41,660 bases of DNA from contig CAZRSA010000012.1 in NCBI GenBank assembly GCA_964602525.1, positions 1 through 41,660 on the forward strand, written 5' to 3'. This DNA comes from Lentisalinibacter sp964602525. GTDB taxonomy: Bacteria; Pseudomonadota; Gammaproteobacteria; Steroidobacterales; Woeseiaceae. The notes under the pieces are model-generated. The model did not search any database. It saw only the letters and a list, made by a program, of their open reading frames with translations, and was not told the origin of the DNA. Numbering within the stretch: the first letter of the stretch is position 1; each line of letters begins with the position of its first letter. Positions 37,904 to 41,660 of the stretch are shown one piece after another. Made by a program: the position numbers and the translations under genes.

Positions 37904-37948
37904 ACCGGGACAGTTAACACAATTCGGAGTCGAGTCAACTGTCCCCGT
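37904..37948. repeat. REP1 palindrome, copy 6
   Basis: Left arm CCGGGACAGTTAACACAA from about 37905; right arm TCGAGTCAACTGTCCCCG (37930-37947). More diverged: several inner mismatches, while the outer GGGACAGTT/AACTGTCCC remains paired. It lies between the methyltransferase stop (37952) and the phytase start (37878), both on the minus strand. Confidence 0.8.
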
Positions 37949-37951
37949 AAT

Positions 37952-38715
37952 TCAGAGGCGGAACAGGAACTCCTGCATGCCGTTGCCGAGCAGGATCGCA
38001 CGCTCGATGGAGAACTCCCGGAACGAATTGGCCAGGTCTTCCGGAGAATAGCGGGGCGCCGGACGGTCGTCCGCCGCGGTGTTGCGCCTCTCCAGGTGCT
38101 TGCCGTCCACCGAGTAGTATCCGCCCGGCTGCGCCGGCATGAGCGGGTCCCGATAGCCCACCAGGGCGTGGACCAGGGTGCCGGGCAGGCCGCGCGCGGC
38201 CAGCCGCGAGGACAGCGCCGGCAGGGAGGCGGGCTGCAGGTAGTTCAGCAGGTCCCAGCAGAGCACGAAATCCACCGGCTCGGGGTTGCGCGGCGGCAGC
38301 GCGTCCTCCATCTGCTCGCGCAGCGCCTCCTCGCCGGCGTCCTCCGGCGGCACCAGGGCCTCGAGGTCGTCGGCCAGGTCAGCAATCTCCAGGCGGCAGC
38401 GGAAGCGGCCGAACAGGTCGATGTTCTCCGGCCGGGCCGGCCCGAGATCCAGGATGACCCAGCGGCCGCCGTCCTCCATGCGCTCGACCAGGGAGCGGAA
38501 CAGCGGGACCCGCACGGGCCCCGCTGNNNNNNNNNNNNNNNNNNNNNNNNNNNNNNNNNNNNNNNNNNNNNNNNNNNNNNNNNNNNNNNNNNNNNNNNNN
38601 NNNNNNNNNNNNNNNNNNNNNNNNNNTCCTCCATGCGCTCGACCAGGGAGCGGAACAGCGGGACCCGCACGGGCCCCGCTGTGCCGGACAGCACCTGCGC
38701 GGTTGCGCCCGCCAT
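37952..38715 (-). CDS. Class I SAM methyltransferase-like protein, interrupted by assembly gap
   Basis: After collapsing the 55-bp duplication that flanks the N run, a single frame of about 202 aa runs from ATG 38715 (MAGATAQVLSGTAGPVRVPL) to the stop at 37952 without frameshift. Motifs fit a methyltransferase: GGRWVILDLGPARPENIDLF (SAM motif I position), RCRLEIADLADDLE (acidic motif II) and VDFVLCWDLLNYLQPASLPALSSRLAARGLPGTLVHALVGY, then a tail ending IERAILLGNGMQEFLFRL. Substrate unknown. The start lies 1 nt after the bactofilin stop, so the pair is translationally coupled. Confidence 0.75.
38472..38681. repeat. 55-bp exact duplication on both sides of the gap
   Basis: Bases 38472-38526 (TCCTCCATGCGC to GGGCCCCGCTG) are identical to 38627-38681. 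This is what two contigs with a 55-bp end overlap give when joined by a scaffolder with an arbitrary gap. It is not a biological repeat. Confidence 0.85.
38527..38626. other. Assembly gap (100 N)
   Basis: Exactly 100 undetermined bases inside the methyltransferase gene. The round length and the identical flanks indicate a placeholder, with probably no missing sequence. Confidence 0.95.
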
Positions 38716-38716
38716 G

Positions 38717-39238
38717 TCAGGCTACCGATTCCTCTTTCTTCGCGTCGGTTGCCGCGGGCGCCACGGCGGCCGGCTTGCGGCCTCCGCCCTGCTTGCCCAG
38801 GGCGGCCTCCACGGCCTCGGCATCCATCTCGATGGAGCCCCTGAAGTGCGCCCCGTCCTCGAGGCTCACCCGCGGTGCCGTGATGTTGCCCTTCACACGC
38901 GCATTGCGGCGGATGGCCACCTGCTCGGCGCCGAACAGATCGCCCTCCATCACGCCGTCCACCGTGATGGCCTTGGCGTAGACGTCGGCGTGGATCTCGC
39001 CTTCCTTGCCGATGGTGAGGCTGTTGTTGATCAGTTTCACGGTGCCGGTGACCCGGCCCTCGATGCGCAGGTCCTCTTCGCCCTGCAGATCGCCGTCGAT
39101 GCGGATGGAGCGGCCGATCACCGCCATCTCCCCGCTGCCGCCGGATTGGGCGGGTCTTGTTGCGGGCGCACCAGTGCTGCGGCTCTCGCCCGGATTCTGT
39201 GCGGACTCGCCGCCTTCCTTCCTGCCACGTTCGAACAT
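38717..39238 (-). CDS. Bactofilin family cytoskeletal protein
   Basis: 173 aa. The polar N-terminal region (1-37) is followed by the bactofilin beta-helix (about 38-145): AVIGRSIRIDGDLQGEEDLRIEGRVTGTVKLINNSLTIGKEGEIHADVYAKAITVDGVMEGDLFGAEQVAIRRNARVKGNITAPRVSLEDGAHFRGSIEM written in regular turns, then a Lys/Ala-rich tail. Bactofilins polymerise under the membrane and organise cell-wall or envelope processes. No M23 peptidase, the usual partner, is adjacent; instead a methyltransferase-like gene follows 1 nt downstream. Confidence 0.95.
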   Translation of the reverse strand: MFERGRKEGGESAQNPGESRSTGAPATRPAQSGGSGEMAVIGRSIRIDGDLQGEEDLRIEGRVTGTVKLINNSLTIGKEGEIHADVYAKAITVDGVMEGDLFGAEQVAIRRNARVKGNITAPRVSLEDGAHFRGSIEMDAEAVEAALGKQGGGRKPAAVAPAATDAKKEESVA

Positions 39239-39320
39239 CGTTGTCCCCCTCTCGATATCGGTCTGGTTGATGCGGTTGCGGTTCGAGCGGTTCTAGCACG
39301 CGGTAGCGTGTGCCAACAAC

Positions 39321-39338
39321 TGTCGCTATGCGGCGACA
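39321..39338. promoter_or_regulatory. Inverted repeat upstream of amidase
   Basis: TGTCGC-N6-GCGACA, perfect 6-bp arms, in the 181-bp divergent region between bactofilin and amidase, about 80 bp upstream of the amidase ATG. Possible operator. The amidase ribosome binding site GGGAG lies about 8 nt before its ATG. Confidence 0.3.
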
Positions 39339-39419
39339 TGGGCCGGATTCTCGCGTGCCTCGTCCGTTACACTGTCGACTGGGTCGGAGCGAACAAATAC
39401 GACAACGGGAGATGCGACG

Positions 39420-40964
39420 ATGGCAGAGAACGACGGGGGGCTGACGAGGCGGCAGGTACTCACGCTGATCGGCGGTGCCGGCGTGGCGGCGGCCACCGGC
39501 GGCTGCGGCGACGGCGGCGCACCGGAGCCGGCCGGCGGCAGTACAGCGCCGGCGCCGACGGAGCCGCTGCACTACGAGAGCCTGCTTTCGCTCGCGGCGC
39601 GCATCGAGGCGCGGGAGATCTCGCCGGTGGCGCTGACCCAGGCCATGCTCGGCCGCATCAAGGAATACGAGTCTTCGCTACGCGCCTATGCCACGGTGAT
39701 GCAGGTCGCCGCGCTCGAGGCGGCCGAGCGGTTGGAGACGGAGATCGCCACCGGCAACTATCGCGGTCCGCTGCACGGGGTGCCGGTGGCGGTGAAGGAC
39801 CTCTGCTACACCGAGGCGGTGCCGACCATGGGCGGCATGTCGGTCTACCGGGACTTCGTGCCGGAGTATGACGCCACGGTGGTGGCCCGGCTGAAGGCGG
39901 CTGGCGCGGTTATCGTCGGCAAGCTCAACCTGACCGAGGGCGCCATGGCGGGATACAACCCGGACCTGGAAGTGCCCCGCAATCCCTGGGACCCGGAACT
40001 CTGGCCCGGCGTGTCGTCCAGCGGCTCCGGCGTGGCCACCGCGGCCGGGCTGTGCTTCGGCTCGCTGGGCACGGATACGGGCGGCTCCATCCGCTTTCCC
40101 GCACAGGCCAATGGCATCGTGGGCCTGAAACCGACCTATGGGCGGGTCAGCCGCTACGGCGTCATCCCGCTGGCCGAGTCCCTCGACCACGTCGGCCCGA
40201 TGACCCGGCGGGTAGCCGACGCGGCCGCCATGCTGCAGGTGATCGGAGGACCCGACCCGAACGATGCCACCACGCTGAAGGAGCCTGTGCCGGCCCTGTT
40301 CGCGGCGCTCGACGCCGGCGTGAAAGGTCTGCGCATCGGCTACGACGAGGCGTTCGTCACCGAGGGCGTGGACCCGCAGCTCGTCACCGCCATCGAGAAC
40401 GCGCTGGGCCAGCTGGCGGCCATGGGCGCCGAGATCGTGGAGGTCACCATGCCGGCCGGCAGCACCGGGCTGGCCGAACCCTGGTCGGCCATCGCGGCTG
40501 CCGAGGCGGTGGCGGCGCACAGCCGGTATTTCCCGGAGCGCGCGGACGAGTTCGGGCCCTTTTTCCGGCAGTTCCTGCAGGCCGGCACCGCGGTCACCGA
40601 CGAGCAGTTGCAGGCTGCCCGGGCGTTCCGTGCCGACTACGGCGCGCGCATGAACGAGCTGCTGGGCACGGTGGATGCCATCGCCATGCCGGCGGGCAAC
40701 CCGACGATGCCCGTCACCGAGGAAGTCCAGCGCGGCGGCATGGAGGCTATCGAGCCCCTGGGCGAGCATCTGAAACAATACTTCGCGATACCCGCCAACT
40801 TCTCCGGCGCGCCGGCGCTCACCCTGCCCTGCGGATTCACGGAGGAGAGCGTCCCGCTGGGCATGCAGTTCATGGCGGTGCCGGGCGGCGAGGCCATGCT
40901 GTGCCGCATCGGCCACGCCTACGAGGGCGTGACCGGCTGGCACGAGCGCCACCCCGATATCTAG
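39420..40964 (+). CDS. Amidase signature family enzyme, Tat-exported probable lipoprotein
   Basis: 514-aa amidase. The N-terminus has twin arginines (LTRRQVLTLIGGAG, Arg10-Arg11), a hydrophobic stretch and a Cys at 29 (ATGGC), then a Pro/Ala/Gly linker: a Tat signal and probable lipid anchor. Catalytic Ser-cisSer-Lys triad: Lys126 in GVPVAVKDLCY, cis-Ser near 200 in PGVSSSGSGVATAAG, nucleophile Ser223 in GTDTGGSIRFPA. C-terminal PALTLPCGFTEESVPLGMQFMA is typical. It hydrolyses an amide in the periplasm; the substrate is unknown. Because of the export signal, a GatA role is excluded. It converges with the EF-G-like gene, 9 bp apart. Confidence 0.9.
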   Translation: MAENDGGLTRRQVLTLIGGAGVAAATGGCGDGGAPEPAGGSTAPAPTEPLHYESLLSLAARIEAREISPVALTQAMLGRIKEYESSLRAYATVMQVAALEAAERLETEIATGNYRGPLHGVPVAVKDLCYTEAVPTMGGMSVYRDFVPEYDATVVARLKAAGAVIVGKLNLTEGAMAGYNPDLEVPRNPWDPELWPGVSSSGSGVATAAGLCFGSLGTDTGGSIRFPAQANGIVGLKPTYGRVSRYGVIPLAESLDHVGPMTRRVADAAAMLQVIGGPDPNDATTLKEPVPALFAALDAGVKGLRIGYDEAFVTEGVDPQLVTAIENALGQLAAMGAEIVEVTMPAGSTGLAEPWSAIAAAEAVAAHSRYFPERADEFGPFFRQFLQAGTAVTDEQLQAARAFRADYGARMNELLGTVDAIAMPAGNPTMPVTEEVQRGGMEAIEPLGEHLKQYFAIPANFSGAPALTLPCGFTEESVPLGMQFMAVPGGEAMLCRIGHAYEGVTGWHERHPDI

Positions 40965-40973
40965 TTGCCGCGG

Positions 40974-41660
40974 CTAGCCGTCCCCGTGCGCGGCGATCAG
41001 CCGCTCCTGGATGTTGTGAGGCACCCGGGCGTAGTGGCTGAACTCCATCGACAGCCGGCCGTCGCCGCCGGAGAGTGACTTCAGCCGCGAGTGGTAGCCC
41101 TGGATCTCCTCCAGCGGCGCCTGGCCCGAGATCTCCATCCGGTTCTCGCCCAGCACGGCGGTGCCGCTGACGATGCCGCGCATGCCGGAGAGGTCGCCGG
41201 TCACCGCGCCGACGCAGTCGGCCGGCACGCGGAACACCACGTCGACGATGGGTTCCATGATCACCGGCGAGGCCTTCTCCACGGCATCCATGAAGGCCTT
41301 CCTGCCGGCCTGGACGAAGGCGATCTCCTTCGAGTCCACCGTGTGGTACTTGCCGTCGTAGACGACGACGCGGACGTCCTGCATGGGATAGCCCGCCACC
41401 GCACCCGACTCCATCACCTGCCGCACGCCGGTCTCCACCGCCGGGATTAGTCCGGACGGGATGGCGCCGCCCACGACCTCGCTCTTGAACTCGAAGCCCT
41501 CGCCTGCCCCGAGCGGCTCGATGCGCAGATACACCTCGCCGAACTGCCCGGCACCGCCGGTCTGCTTCTTGTGCCGGTGATGGCCCTCGGCCGGCGCGGT
41601 AACGGTCTCCCGGTAGGCGATGGACGGCGGTGCCGTCTCCACCTCGATGCCGTAGCGGTC
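40974..41660 (-). CDS. Elongation factor G-like GTPase, C-terminal part (N-terminus beyond window)
   Basis: About 228 C-terminal residues; the frame is open to the window edge (reads DRYGIEVETAPP at the end). Domain IV: HKKQTGGAGQFGEVYLRIEPL, GGAIPSGLIPAVETGVRQVMESGAVAGYPMQDV, YHTVDSKEIAFVQAGRKAFMDAVEKASPVIMEPI. Domain V: DCVGAVTGDLSGMRGIVSG and FSHYARVPHNIQERLIAAHG. The sequence is closer to the EF-G2/EF-G-like paralogues than to the canonical factor (for example LSGMRG where EF-G has LSRRRG). The GTPase domain lies outside, so translocase or ribosome-recycling roles cannot be told apart. Confidence 0.85.
   Translation of the reverse strand, partial: DRYGIEVETAPPSIAYRETVTAPAEGHHRHKKQTGGAGQFGEVYLRIEPLGAGEGFEFKSEVVGGAIPSGLIPAVETGVRQVMESGAVAGYPMQDVRVVVYDGKYHTVDSKEIAFVQAGRKAFMDAVEKASPVIMEPIVDVVFRVPADCVGAVTGDLSGMRGIVSGTAVLGENRMEISGQAPLEEIQGYHSRLKSLSGGDGRLSMEFSHYARVPHNIQERLIAAHGDG

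Noticed and set aside
38245..38715. Two separate partial genes either side of the N run, read through as X residues
   Set aside because: The flanks are an exact 55-bp duplicate and the frames join into one gene when it is collapsed.
1..41660. tRNA/rRNA genes, CRISPR arrays, insertion sequences, prophage or defence genes
   Set aside because: Reading both strands showed no cloverleaf-like segments, no regularly spaced direct repeats with spacers, and no transposase, integrase, Cas or restriction motifs.

Overview
This 41.7 kb, very GC-rich window is densely packed with genes on both strands. It looks like a scaffold from a free-living gammaproteobacterium, probably a metagenome-assembled genome, since it contains a 100-N gap. 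The evidence is two TonB-dependent outer-membrane receptors, several lipoproteins with lipoboxes, an AmpG-like permease, RhlE, bactofilin and abundant REP-like palindromes. Affiliation near Woeseiales, Steroidobacterales or Xanthomonadales is my impression only. I see no tRNA, rRNA, CRISPR array, transposase, phage gene or recognisable defence island.

Layout. 1-5 kb: truncated recQ diverging from a TonB receptor plus MFS permease pair. 5-11.4 kb: rhlE, a second TonB receptor with a secreted propeller-like protein, and a convergent second MFS permease. 11.4-14.8 kb: an SDR without the usual catalytic Tyr, an FMN-reductase-like protein, YaiI, a Yip1-domain membrane protein and a probable gene remnant. 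14.8-18.1 kb: metallophosphatase, AmpG-like permease and an MddA-type methanethiol S-methyltransferase. 18.1-21 kb: a winged-helix/TolB-like/TPR regulator with a possible 30-codon leader ORF, a PIN-like protein and a DUF1499 lipoprotein. 21-27 kb: M20 peptidase, dodecin, PQQ-type dehydrogenase, HdeD, LEA14-like lipoprotein, PmtA-like methyltransferase and carbonic anhydrase. 27-33 kb: MBL-fold protein, small membrane proteins (including a 45-aa DUF3096 protein), MgtC-like protein, a lipoprotein/serine hydrolase/acetyltransferase cluster, DCC-family protein and an LCM-type methyltransferase. 33-41.7 kb: DUF2165 protein, di-haem cytochrome, GntP permease, beta-propeller phytase, a methyltransferase interrupted by the gap, bactofilin, amidase and the C-terminal end of an EF-G-like factor.

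Most genes are housekeeping or accessory singletons in short transcription units. The clearest joint functions are two nutrient-uptake loci (outer-membrane receptor next to an inner-membrane MFS permease), possible phosphate scavenging by the phytase lipoprotein, and an envelope pair (bactofilin with a coupled methyltransferase).

The most distinctive feature is two families of short palindromes between genes. REP1 (arms close to CGGGGACAGTTAACTCAA) occurs six times. REP2 (core TAGGAGGGCCTTCAGGCCC) occurs at least seven times, mostly at gene 3' ends. Both families repeatedly supply the stop codon of the adjacent gene, and two REP1 copies bracket the dodecin gene. The 100-N gap is flanked by a 55-bp exact duplication; collapsing it restores one intact reading frame.
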